64,000 nt of DNA from Micromonospora antibiotica (GTDB lineage Bacteria; Actinomycetota; Actinomycetes; Mycobacteriales; Micromonosporaceae): assembly GCF_017599305.1 (NCBI RefSeq), contig NZ_JAGFWR010000019.1:1-64000 (forward strand), given 5' to 3'. The notes under the pieces were generated by a model. It was not told the origin of the DNA, ran no database searches, and was given only the letters and a program-made list of their open reading frames with translations. Within the stretch, counting starts at the first letter, position 1; each line of letters opens with the position of its first letter. Positions 8,464 through 16,653 of the stretch are shown one piece after another. The position numbers were made by a program, and so were the translations under genes.

Positions 8464-11154
8464 TCAGCTCTCCTCTCCGAGCCGGAGCACCTCGCCGAGG
8501 CGCATCCGACGGTTGTTCAAAGCCTCCACCGCCATGGCGAAGCCCAGCGCGACCGCGCCGAGCCCGACCGTGGCGGCGACCAGACCGGGCGCGAAACCCA
8601 CCCGTACCGGTGTGCCGTTGGTGAACGCGGCGAGCCCGAGCAGCGGGGTGAGCAGCACCGGCAGCAGCACCCCGACCAGCGCTCCGGTCAGCACCGCCAC
8701 CCCGACCAGCGGGGCCAGCTCCACCAGCAGCAGCCCCCGCCACTGCCGGCGGGACAGCCCCAGGGTGCGCAGCCGGGACAGCACCTCACCCCGGGCGCGG
8801 GCCCCGGCGAGGACGGTGAAGGCGACGGCGAGCAGGGCCAGCACCCCACCGGCCACCGCCCCGGCGACGAACCCGAACGCCAGCAGCCCGTTCGCGCCAC
8901 CGCCGCCCAGCCGCAGCCGGGTCTGCGACCAGGTCTGCACCACCACGCCCCGGGGTCGTTCCCGGCCGGTCACCGCGCCGCCGGTCTGGTAGCGCTGCTG
9001 TCCCTCGTCCCCGACCTGCCGCAGCACCCCGGCGTCGAGCCGGTCACCGGCGACCAGGAACGCGGTGGGCACGGGCGGGCTGTCCCGCGGGGGCAGCGCC
9101 TGCCAGGGCAGCACCACGTACCGGCTGGTGTTGGGTCGGGCCAGCGGGAAGTCGACGACGGTGTCGACGGGCGTGAACTCGTACCGCTGGCCCTGCACGG
9201 TGATGAAGGCGGACCGCAGCCCGGCGTCGGCCAGGTCGGCGGCGACCGCCGGGGAGACCACCGCCGGCAGCGGTCCGCCGCCCGGCCGGGCGTCGCGCAG
9301 CGGGCCGGGCACCGGGACGTCCCGGCCGGCGGCCCGTGCCGTGCGGGCCAGCCCGGGGCCGTCGACCAGCAGCACGCTGGTGTCACGCAGCCGGGCGTCG
9401 GTGCCGTCGGCGTCGGTCGCCAGGCGTTGCGCCGACTCGTCGGCCAGCGCGGTGGCGGCCCGCACCCCGGTCAGGCGTTCCAGTGCCGGGCCGGTGTCCG
9501 GGGCGAGCCGGTCGCCTCGGATCAGCGCGTCCGCCGGCACCGCCCGGGTGGCGACGTCGTCGCGGGTGGCTTCGATGCCGGTGGCGATCACCGCGCAGAA
9601 GGCGGCGGTGGCGACCGCGAGCACCACCACGACCAGCGGGGTGGCCGCCGCCGCCCGACCGGCGCGGGCCGTGCCCAGGAAGGCCACACTTCCCCGGGTA
9701 CGCGCGGCGAGCCGCCCGGCCAGCCGCACCGGCCACGGGTAGAGCCGCAGCGCCAGCACCGAGGCGGCGACCGCGACCAGCGCCGGCACCGAGACCAGCA
9801 GCGGGTCCACCGTGCCGGGGGTGAGCCCGCGCCGCCGCAGCAGCACCACCGCCACCCCGGCCAGCAGCACCAGGGCGGCCTCGGTGGTGGCCCGCCGCGC
9901 GGACGGCCGTAGCCGGCCCAGGTCCCGCCGCCCGACCACCCCGGACGGTACGGCCAGCGTCGCCACCGGCAGGGCCAGGGTGACCAGGGCGGTAGCGCCG
10001 ACGGCGAGCGGGCCGGTGTCGCCGGGCGCACCGGGCAGCAGGCCGCCGAGCAGCCAGCCCAATCCGGCGGCGGGCGGTACGACCAGCAGCGACTCGGCGA
10101 GGCTGCGCCGCACGCCGGTGGTGACCCCGCCGCCCCGGGCCCGGATCAGCGCGAACTCGGTGCGGCGTCGGCGCACGGTCGACGCGGCGGCCAGCACCAC
10201 CAGCCCGGCGAGTGTCGCCAACACCCCGGCGGCGATGACGGCGAGCAGGGTACGGGCCGAGGTGACCGCCCGCCCGAACTCGCGCAGCGGGACGTCGACC
10301 CCCTGGGTCAGCTCCGTGCCGGTGCCGGTGCTGGCCCGCACCAGCCGCTGCACCCCGTCGACGAGTTGGTCGATGCGCCGGACGTCCATGCCGTCCGCGC
10401 CGAGCCGGTACCGCCAGGTGAACGACACCGGGTGGTCCTCGACGGCCAGCCGGTCCAGCGCGGCGACGGAGACCAGCCCGACCAGGATGAACGGTTGGCC
10501 GTCCCCCTCCGGCTCGGCCACCTCCAGCACCGAGGGCAGGGTGTCCCAGTTGCCGTCGGCGGGGTCGACGGGCCGGAACAACCCGACCACGGTCAGCGGG
10601 GTCGGCGGGTGTTCCTCGTCGGGCGGGGCGAGGGTGAGCCGGCTGCCGACCCGTAGCCCGAACCGGCCGGCGATGTCGGCGGCCAGGGCCACCTGCACCG
10701 GGGCGTCGGCGGCGGCCGTCCCGTCCGGCCAGCGTCCCTCGACCAGGGTGCCCGCCGTCTCGACCCCGGGCATGGCCCGCAGGCCGAGGTGCACCAGGTA
10801 GTTGCCCCGGGCCAGGTCGGGGCCGGTGACCCGGTCCTCGGGGGTCTGCGCGGCGTACCACCGTTGCGCCACGGCGGCCCGTACGTCGGCGGGCATCCGC
10901 TGCTGGAGCGTGTCCAACTCGACCGCCTGGCTGCTCACCGACGGGGCGTCGACGCCGGGGCGGGTGGCGTACGTCAGGTCGCGGCGGGCGGCGGGCTCGG
11001 CGGCGAGGTGTTCCCGCAGGCCCTGGTCGGCCAGCCGGTTGACCACCCGGGGCACCCCGCCGACGAGCAGGGCGATCACCAGGGTCAGCGCGGCCAGCAG
11101 CAGGAACTGCCCGCTGTGGGCGCGCACCCGACGGATCACGGCACCGATGTTCAT
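8464..11154 (-). CDS. FtsX-type ABC transporter permease (896 aa)
   Basis: A large permease with an N-terminal membrane helix (QFLLLAALTLVIALLVGGV), a long extracytoplasmic domain of about 230 residues, and FtsX-type membrane domains. The first is around residues 270-420 and the second is at the C-terminus (LLAFGFVAGAVAGGVLALLAVAFTV, then VAATVGLGAVALGFAMAV). It ends in a cytoplasmic LGEVLRLGEES tail. ATG at 11154 is the first good start after the neighbouring permease; the open frame extends upstream but overlaps that gene. It would pair with the 1061-aa permease and the two ATPases as one exporter or signalling machine. Confidence 0.88.
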   Translation of the reverse strand: MNIGAVIRRVRAHSGQFLLLAALTLVIALLVGGVPRVVNRLADQGLREHLAAEPAARRDLTYATRPGVDAPSVSSQAVELDTLQQRMPADVRAAVAQRWYAAQTPEDRVTGPDLARGNYLVHLGLRAMPGVETAGTLVEGRWPDGTAAADAPVQVALAADIAGRFGLRVGSRLTLAPPDEEHPPTPLTVVGLFRPVDPADGNWDTLPSVLEVAEPEGDGQPFILVGLVSVAALDRLAVEDHPVSFTWRYRLGADGMDVRRIDQLVDGVQRLVRASTGTGTELTQGVDVPLREFGRAVTSARTLLAVIAAGVLATLAGLVVLAAASTVRRRRTEFALIRARGGGVTTGVRRSLAESLLVVPPAAGLGWLLGGLLPGAPGDTGPLAVGATALVTLALPVATLAVPSGVVGRRDLGRLRPSARRATTEAALVLLAGVAVVLLRRRGLTPGTVDPLLVSVPALVAVAASVLALRLYPWPVRLAGRLAARTRGSVAFLGTARAGRAAAATPLVVVVLAVATAAFCAVIATGIEATRDDVATRAVPADALIRGDRLAPDTGPALERLTGVRAATALADESAQRLATDADGTDARLRDTSVLLVDGPGLARTARAAGRDVPVPGPLRDARPGGGPLPAVVSPAVAADLADAGLRSAFITVQGQRYEFTPVDTVVDFPLARPNTSRYVVLPWQALPPRDSPPVPTAFLVAGDRLDAGVLRQVGDEGQQRYQTGGAVTGRERPRGVVVQTWSQTRLRLGGGGANGLLAFGFVAGAVAGGVLALLAVAFTVLAGARARGEVLSRLRTLGLSRRQWRGLLLVELAPLVGVAVLTGALVGVLLPVLLTPLLGLAAFTNGTPVRVGFAPGLVAATVGLGAVALGFAMAVEALNNRRMRLGEVLRLGEES

Positions 11155-11197
11155 CGCTGGTCCTCCCCCTGGTGCGACGGTCGGGTCGTCGACGCCC

Positions 11198-14100
11198 TCA
11201 CCGGTCTCCCCCGGTGTGCAGCCGGGCGATGGCGACCCGCCGCCGCAGCCCGGCGGCCATCGCCGCGCTGCCGGCGAGCGCGGCCAGCAGCAACCCCGCC
11301 ACGGTCCACCCGATCGGGGTCCAGGCCAGGGCGAACACCGGTGCGGGCACCGGACGCCCGGCGGCCGGGGTGAGCACCACCAGCGGTGCCATGGTGGCCC
11401 CGACCACCGCGCCGAGCAGCAGCCCGACACCGACGCCGATCCCGGCCAGGAAGGTCTGCTCGGCGAGCAGCGCCCGGGCCAGCAGCCGGGGCGACGCGCC
11501 GAGGGTGTGCAGGACCGAGAACTCACCGGTCCGGTGTCGGGCGGTGGCCCAGACGTCCACCACCAGACCGACGAGGGCGAGCAGCACCGAACCGAGGGCG
11601 GCGGCCAGCAACCCCGTCCGGGCACCCTGCCAGTACGGGTCGTCGGCGGCCACGGCGGCGGCCTGCCGGCGGTCCAGCAGCGTCGTCCCGGGCAGGGCGG
11701 CGGCGGCCCGGGTCGCCTCGGCGTGCGCGGCGGGGTCGACCCGTAACCACCACTCGGGCACCGTCCGGACGGTCCCGGAGTTGCGGATCAGCCAGTCGGT
11801 GGCCGCCGGCAGGTCGAGCAGCACCCCGTCACCGGCGGTGGCGGGCAGCGCGGTCACCTCCCCGACCAGGCGCACCGGCAGGGAGACCCCGGACAGGGCC
11901 AGCACCACGGTCTCCCCGGGCCGGACGTTGAGCGCGGCCCGCACGGCGGGGGTCATCAGCGCCGGTGCGGGGGTGTCCGGGCCGTCCGGCACCACCGCGA
12001 AGCGGGACGACGGCTGGTAGGCGTACCGGCCGCCGTCGAGGAACCCGACGGGGTGGGTGGCGGTCAGTCCGGCGGCGTCGGCGGTGGCGGTGCTGTTCCC
12101 GGTGGACTCGGCGGCGACGACCCGCCACCGGCCGGTGAGGGCGAGGGCGGTCGACCGGGCGTCCGGGCCGACGGTACGCAGGTCACGCACCTGGAGCGCG
12201 TATCCGGTGCCGGCCACGTCCCCGCCGTCGGCCTCGAATCCGGCCAGTCGTAGCCCGTCGACGGCCGGCAGGGTGACGCGGAACCCGACGGCCCGCCCGT
12301 CGCTGCCGGTGCGCGCCACCGGCAGCCGGTACGCCACCCCGTCGGCCCGGGTGAGCAGCACCGACACGGCGATCCGGTGCGGAACGACGGCTTGGTCGAC
12401 GGGGGTCTGGACGGTGCCGGTGAGGCTGCGGGCGTCGGCCGGCAGCGGCACCCCGAGGGCCGGTCCCCGGGCGGCGGTCAGCGGTGCGAACAGCTCCCGC
12501 GCGGGCCGGTCGGCGAGTCGGTCGCTGAACTTGCCCACCTCGGCGGCGTGTGCGGTGTCCAGGCCCAGCACGGTGGCCTGCCGGTCGTCGCGGCCGACCC
12601 GGATGTCGTCGCGCCAGACCGGCAACGCCCGGTCGACCCCGGGCAGGGCGGCGAGCGTCGCGACCCGGTCGACGGGGGCGATCCCGCTCCGCTCGACCAG
12701 CCGCAGGTCCGCGCCGACGGTGTGGTCGGCCTGGTCGACCTGGGACCGTTCCCCGGTGGCGACCAGCGACCAGGCCAGGGTGCTGCCGCCGACGGCGAGG
12801 GCGAGCAGCAGCACCGGTCCGGCGTGCGGACGCCGGCCGGCCTGCCACATGCCGAGGATGGTCGCGGTCCACAGCCGCCGGTCGACGAATCGTTCGGCGA
12901 ACCGGGTGGCCGGTGGGAGCAGCCGCAACGCCACCACCGCCCCGGCCAGCACCCCCAGGGTCGGCGCGGCCACCAGCAGCGGGTCGACGCCGAGGTCGTT
13001 GCCGGCCCCGGCCAGCGGCGAGGAGTAGCGGCGCAGCTGCACCCAGGCCAGCACGGCGAAGGCCACCAGGGCCAGGTCGAGCCCGGCCCGGCTGACCGTG
13101 GCGACCCGGTCGGGGCGGGACCGGGCGGCCAGGTCGGCCACGTAGGTGCCCGCGCCCCGCAGGGTGGGGGCGACCATGGCGACGAGACAACCGACGGCGG
13201 TGGCGACGGCCGCCACCCACACCCACCGGCCGCCGCCGACGGCGCCGCCCAGGTCGACCGGGCCGTCGGCGGCGACCCGGCGCAGCACCCCACCGGCGAG
13301 CAGCGGCCCGAGCAGGGCCGCCGGGACGACCACCAGGGTCGCCTCCCGGGCGGCCAGGCCGGCGAGCTGCCGGCGGGCCGCGCCCCGGGCCCGTAGCAGG
13401 GCGGTCTGCGCCCGGCGGTCCTCGTTCAGCAGGGCGGCGATCAGCACCAGCGCGTACCCGCCGAGGACCACGATCAGCAGCAGGGGGGTGGCCAGCGCGG
13501 AGCGACCGGCCAGGTCGGCCCGGCTGATCCGGTCGATCAGCCGGTCGAGGGTGGTGACCGCCTGTGCCGACGAGCCGAGCCCGGCCGCCTCGGGCACCTC
13601 CGTCGCGGCGGTGGCGACGGCCCGGCGCAGCGCCGGCAGCCGGTCCGCCCCGACGGCCGCCAGGTCGGGCGCGACCACCCAGGATGCGGAGACCGAGCCC
13701 GGGAAGGTGGCGTCGAAGTCGGCCGGGTCCAGCACGAACGGCCCGTGCGTGGCGTCGGCGTCCGGGGCGACGCCGAGCCCGGGGGCGAGCCGCCAGTACG
13801 GGTCGGCCGGGTCGCGCGGTCGCCAGGTCCCGGAGAGCACCACCTCGGTACGCCGGTCGGCGCTGCGGTCGCGCATCGGCACCCGGTCGCCGGTCCGCAG
13901 TCCCAGCGCACCGGCGACCTTCTCCGGCAGGGTGGCCTGGAGCGGGCCGGCTCCGGGGGTGGGCCAGTCGCCGTCGACGAGGTCGGCGTGGCCGACCAGG
14001 TCATCCAGGGTGGCCAGGCTGGCGAAGACCGGTTCCTTGCCGGTACGGGTGCCCGGCCCGAGGTCGCCGGTGAGTTCCCGCCCCGTGCCGTAGCGGGCGG

Positions 14101-14383
14101 CGGCGACCCGCACCGGGACGTTCCCGAGGGCGGTCCGGAAGCCGTCCCGCACGGCCCGGTCCCGGCTGGTGAACTCGGTCTGGTCGCGCCCGCCGGAGCC
14201 GCTGACCAGCAGGCTGCGTTCCTCGACGGGGGCGGCGGCGATCAGCGCGCATTGACCGGCGTCGACGGCCCGCCGGTTGTAGTCGGCCAGCCCGGTGACC
14301 AGTGCGATCGCGACCAGCGCGGCGGCCACCGCCGCGAGCAGCAGCCCTCGCGCCTCGCGGGCCCGCCTCCACACCAGCTTCAT
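11198..14383 (-). CDS. FtsX-type ABC transporter permease (1061 aa)
   Basis: First gene of the four-gene ABC operon. An N-terminal helix (GLLLAAVAAALVAIALVTGL) precedes an extracytoplasmic domain, an FtsX membrane region around residues 290-500, a second large external region and a C-terminal FtsX region. The C-terminal tail MAAGLRRRVAIARLHTGGDR is basic. It differs from the second permease in sequence but shares the two-FtsX plan. GGGGAGG 7 nt before the ATG supports the start. The promoter region (14384-14537) holds two CGTTAC repeats one helical turn apart. No periplasmic adaptor (MacA type) is encoded nearby. Confidence 0.88.
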   Translation of the reverse strand: MKLVWRRAREARGLLLAAVAAALVAIALVTGLADYNRRAVDAGQCALIAAAPVEERSLLVSGSGGRDQTEFTSRDRAVRDGFRTALGNVPVRVAAARYGTGRELTGDLGPGTRTGKEPVFASLATLDDLVGHADLVDGDWPTPGAGPLQATLPEKVAGALGLRTGDRVPMRDRSADRRTEVVLSGTWRPRDPADPYWRLAPGLGVAPDADATHGPFVLDPADFDATFPGSVSASWVVAPDLAAVGADRLPALRRAVATAATEVPEAAGLGSSAQAVTTLDRLIDRISRADLAGRSALATPLLLIVVLGGYALVLIAALLNEDRRAQTALLRARGAARRQLAGLAAREATLVVVPAALLGPLLAGGVLRRVAADGPVDLGGAVGGGRWVWVAAVATAVGCLVAMVAPTLRGAGTYVADLAARSRPDRVATVSRAGLDLALVAFAVLAWVQLRRYSSPLAGAGNDLGVDPLLVAAPTLGVLAGAVVALRLLPPATRFAERFVDRRLWTATILGMWQAGRRPHAGPVLLLALAVGGSTLAWSLVATGERSQVDQADHTVGADLRLVERSGIAPVDRVATLAALPGVDRALPVWRDDIRVGRDDRQATVLGLDTAHAAEVGKFSDRLADRPARELFAPLTAARGPALGVPLPADARSLTGTVQTPVDQAVVPHRIAVSVLLTRADGVAYRLPVARTGSDGRAVGFRVTLPAVDGLRLAGFEADGGDVAGTGYALQVRDLRTVGPDARSTALALTGRWRVVAAESTGNSTATADAAGLTATHPVGFLDGGRYAYQPSSRFAVVPDGPDTPAPALMTPAVRAALNVRPGETVVLALSGVSLPVRLVGEVTALPATAGDGVLLDLPAATDWLIRNSGTVRTVPEWWLRVDPAAHAEATRAAAALPGTTLLDRRQAAAVAADDPYWQGARTGLLAAALGSVLLALVGLVVDVWATARHRTGEFSVLHTLGASPRLLARALLAEQTFLAGIGVGVGLLLGAVVGATMAPLVVLTPAAGRPVPAPVFALAWTPIGWTVAGLLLAALAGSAAMAAGLRRRVAIARLHTGGDR

Positions 14384-14457
14384 CCGTTGCCTCCCCGGGG
14401 CCCGGGGTCGGGCCGACGGAGAGCAAGAGTGGCGACCCGGCGGTAAAGGTTCGCACC

Positions 14458-14474
14458 CGTTACTTGATCGTTAC
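14458..14474. promoter_or_regulatory. 11-bp-spaced direct repeat upstream of the ABC operon
   Basis: CGTTAC occurs at 14458-14463 and again at 14469-14474, on the same face of the helix. It lies in the divergent promoter region between the ABC operon and the L7/L12-domain gene. Direct repeats with this spacing are typical of sites for OmpR/PhoP-type response regulators; the regulator is unknown. Confidence 0.4.
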
Positions 14475-14537
14475 TCCGGTCACCGCCCGGCCGGGCCGGG
14501 GTTGGCCGTTCGGCGTCGATCTGGTGGGATCGGCGGC

Positions 14538-14831
14538 ATGGAAATCGCCCTCATCCTGTCGAGCACCGCCCTCGTGCTGGCGCTGCTGTTGCAGCTCCCC
14601 CGCCGGGACGGCCGGGGCGACGGCTCGTTTCGGCTGGTGGAGATCGAGCGTCGCCAGCGACTGATCATGGAGCACCTGGGCATCGTGGACCGGGGCCCGG
14701 CTCTGCCCGGGGTGCGGGAGCACCTGGCCCGGGGCGAGAAGATCAAGGCGATCAAGGCTTACCGGGAGGCGACCGGGACGGACCTGCGCACCGCCAAGGA
14801 GGCGGTCGAGGCGATCGCCGCCGGACGCTGA
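14538..14831 (+). CDS. Membrane-anchored protein with ribosomal L7/L12 C-terminal-like domain
   Basis: A 97-aa protein. The N-terminal 20 residues (ALILSSTALVLALLLQL) form one membrane helix. The C-terminal ~40 residues (EKIKAIKAYREATGTDLRTAKEAVEAIA) match the L7/L12 C-terminal domain, whose helix normally recruits translation factors to the ribosome. It lacks the L7/L12 dimerisation region and the hinge, so it is not the ribosomal protein itself. TGGGAT lies 7 nt before the ATG, possibly a leaderless -10; no Shine-Dalgarno is obvious. It is divergent from the ABC operon. Role unknown. Confidence 0.82.
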   Translation: MEIALILSSTALVLALLLQLPRRDGRGDGSFRLVEIERRQRLIMEHLGIVDRGPALPGVREHLARGEKIKAIKAYREATGTDLRTAKEAVEAIAAGR

Positions 14832-14873
14832 GCCGACCGGGTCCGGCCGGGACGCCGCCCGACCCGGCCAGGG

Positions 14874-15461
14874 TCAGCCCTGGACCGGCGTCCGCCGGGC
14901 CGGTCGGTACATGGAGCAGACCAGGGGGCCGCCCTCGATCGTGGTGCGTGCCGTGACCGTGAAGCCGAGGCGTTCATAGAGGCGGACGTTGCGCTCGTCG
15001 GAGGTTTCCAGCGCGATGCCGTTCGGGTCGCCGGACTCGTCGATGAGGGTCACCCCCGCGGCGGCGACGGCGGAGCCGAGACCGACGCCGCGCCGCTCCG
15101 GGTGGACGCCCAACGTCGCGAGTTCCCACGCGCCGGGTGGCCGCGCCGGCAGCTCGACGGCCATGAGCGCCGCCAGCCGGTCACCGTGCAGCTCCGCGAT
15201 CCGCGCCTGGAGGTCATCCCCCGGCGCGGGCGCGTCGCCCGGCAGGAACGCGGCGACCGCCTGAGCGTCGTCGGTGACGAGGACCAGGCCGTGCGCGAGG
15301 GCGTGCCCCAGGTAGAGGGCCTGTAGCTCTTCGAGTCGACGCGGGTGGTCGTCGGCCGGGATCGACCATCGCGTCCACGGGTAGTCGTGGAAGGCGACGG
15401 CGAGCGTACGTGCCGCGCGGGGCAGGTCGAGGGCGGTGGCCCGGCGGATGTGGCTGGTCAT
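14874..15461 (-). CDS. GNAT family N-acetyltransferase
   Basis: A 195-aa acetyltransferase. It has an N-terminal IRRATALDLPRAARTLAVAF segment, the core strand and acetyl-CoA loop LATLGVHPERRGVGLGSAV (about residues 117-135), and the NVRLYERLGF signature followed by a short tail. This plan is shared with small-molecule acetyltransferases of unknown substrate in Streptomyces and Micromonospora. The ATG at 15461 is chosen over the long open frame upstream because the domain begins there. It lies 14 bp downstream of the small HTH gene on the same strand, so the two are probably co-transcribed. Confidence 0.85.
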   Translation of the reverse strand: MTSHIRRATALDLPRAARTLAVAFHDYPWTRWSIPADDHPRRLEELQALYLGHALAHGLVLVTDDAQAVAAFLPGDAPAPGDDLQARIAELHGDRLAALMAVELPARPPGAWELATLGVHPERRGVGLGSAVAAAGVTLIDESGDPNGIALETSDERNVRLYERLGFTVTARTTIEGGPLVCSMYRPARRTPVQG

Positions 15462-15475
15462 CGGCCCGGGCCTAG

Positions 15476-15664
15476 TCAGTCCTTGGTCAGCTCCGGCCGG
15501 TGCTCGCGGATCCACGCCTCGACGTCGACCTTCCGCCACACCTTGCCCATCGCCAGCACCGCCACGGGTTCCGGGAAGTTCCTCTGGTTGGCGATCACGG
15601 ACGCGCGCTGTCGGGAGACGTTCCCGAGCATCGTCCTGATCTCCGACACGCCGACGAGGTCCAC
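15476..15664 (-). CDS. Small helix-turn-helix protein (AlpA/excisionase-like)
   Basis: A 62-aa protein with a winged HTH of the MerR/AlpA/excisionase (HTH_17) kind: VSEIRTMLGNVSRQRASVIANQ forms the HTH, the wing carries NFPEPVAVLAMGKVW, and the final helix is VDVEAWIREHRPEL. Such proteins act as small DNA-binding regulators or recombination directionality factors. GTG at 15664 is preferred to the ATG at 15730 because the domain starts there and CATTGT lies 6 nt upstream, as in other leaderless genes here. There is no integrase nearby, so a phage or plasmid origin is not supported. The divergent gene at 15753 is a possible target. Confidence 0.72.
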   Translation of the reverse strand: MDLVGVSEIRTMLGNVSRQRASVIANQRNFPEPVAVLAMGKVWRKVDVEAWIREHRPELTKD

Positions 15665-15752
15665 GGGTTGACAATGACAGCACCCACCGCTCTCGACGCC
15701 GACAACTACGGAGGCTATTGACGGAGACAACGGACAGGGTCACGATAGTGGC

Positions 15753-16163
15753 GTGACCGAGTCGAACGTTTCGCCTGTTCATGATCGGCAGCGGCGGCCC
15801 GTGGGCGGGCATCCGCCGATGCGCCCGCTGTGGCGGTGCCGCACGTGCGCCGCACCCTGGCCGTGCCAACCCGCCCGACTGCTCCTGACCAGGGAGTACC
15901 GACGGGACCGGGTGGCACTGTCGATCTACATGGCCAGCCAGTTGTTCGAGGCCACCGCCGATCTGGTGCGACTCAATCCGCACCCGGCCCCGTCCCCGGC
16001 GGAACTGTTCGACCGTTTCCTCGCCTGGACGGCCCGACCGTCAACCCGGGCCGCGAACACGTCCCGGCCGGGCGACGGGCGTCGAGCCGGGGCCGCGACC
16101 CCGGAACCGGAACCGGAACCGGCTACGGACCGCCCGGCCGACCGCCTGCCGGAAACTATCTGA
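15753..16163 (+). CDS. Small actinobacterial cysteine-motif protein (WxCxxCxxPWPC)
   Basis: A 136-aa protein whose core, PLWRCRTCAAPWPCQPARLLLTREYR, carries three cysteines in a pattern I recall from many short actinobacterial proteins, often mislabelled flavin reductase in automatic annotation. The conserved part ends with LNPHPAPSPAELFDRFLAWT, and the last ~45 residues are a low-complexity Pro/Glu/Arg tail. The cysteines may bind zinc. GTG at 15753 has CACGAT 6 nt upstream (15741-15746), suggesting leaderless transcription. It is divergent from the HTH gene, and its last 8 bp overlap the end of the small membrane-protein gene on the other strand. Function unknown. Confidence 0.7.
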   Translation: MTESNVSPVHDRQRRPVGGHPPMRPLWRCRTCAAPWPCQPARLLLTREYRRDRVALSIYMASQLFEATADLVRLNPHPAPSPAELFDRFLAWTARPSTRAANTSRPGDGRRAGAATPEPEPEPATDRPADRLPETI

Positions 16164-16311
16164 CGAGCAGGGTCAGTAGTCCGGTGAGGGCGACGAGGAC
16201 CGCCGCCACCCCGGTGAGTACGGCCGGCAAGATCTTGAGGTATTCGAGGATCACGGAATGCCGGCGCGGCGTCCCACCGATCCGCTGCGTTCTTCTCGTC
16301 GTGGCCGCCAT
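16156..16311 (-). CDS. Small single-pass membrane protein
   Basis: A 51-aa product: a basic N-terminus (TTRRTQRIGGTPRRHS) followed by YLKILPAVLTGVAAVLVALTGLLTLLVR, one strongly hydrophobic helix with a short basic end. ATG at 16311 is chosen over the upstream ATG (93-aa version) because the extension is cysteine-rich low-quality sequence and a GGGGAA site sits about 6 nt before the ATG. It ends convergent to the cysteine-motif gene. No family is recognised. The positive-inside rule predicts a cytoplasmic N-terminus. Confidence 0.5.
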   Translation of the reverse strand: MAATTRRTQRIGGTPRRHSVILEYLKILPAVLTGVAAVLVALTGLLTLLVR

Positions 16312-16537
16312 GGTGATTCCCCTGTCCGGTGCCCGCGTCCGGTCGGATGAATCGGAGCCGCTGACCGGCGAATCGACTGTCGCCGCCGGGCAGCAGCCGA
16401 CCGGACACTCCACAGCGAGGTCATATTCCCTGGTCACACGAGTGCAGCCGACTTCCGCGCATCCTACCTTTCATATTCGACCGTAGGCGCGACGACCAGC
16501 CGAGCGCAATCATCAGTACCGGAAAGAGTCTGGAGGA

Positions 16538-16565
16538 ATGCCATTTTCACGCGTGGGAGTGGCAT
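16538..16565 (-). terminator. 28-bp dyad downstream of the LigD-type polymerase gene
   Basis: ATGCCATTTTCACG (16538-16551) faces CGTGGGAGTGGCAT (16552-16565). All 14 positions pair if three G-U wobbles are allowed, with no loop bases. It lies about 90 bp past the stop of the minus-strand gene at 16654. The 216-bp gap 16438-16653 is AT-richer than its surroundings and holds nothing else I can support. Confidence 0.4.
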
Positions 16566-16653
16566 GCCGCGCAACTGATTTCGGATTACCGGCGGACAGC
16601 CCGTACCACCGTCGCCGCCGGCATTCCGATTTCCGTCGGTGGGTCGGCGGCTT

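Noticed and set aside
8188..9912. Plus-strand open frame opposite the ABC permease
   Set aside because: Ser/Arg/Gly/Gln-rich shadow of a conserved permease gene.
15500..15721. 73-codon plus-strand ORF across the HTH gene
   Set aside because: The opposite strand encodes a recognisable HTH; this frame shows no family features.
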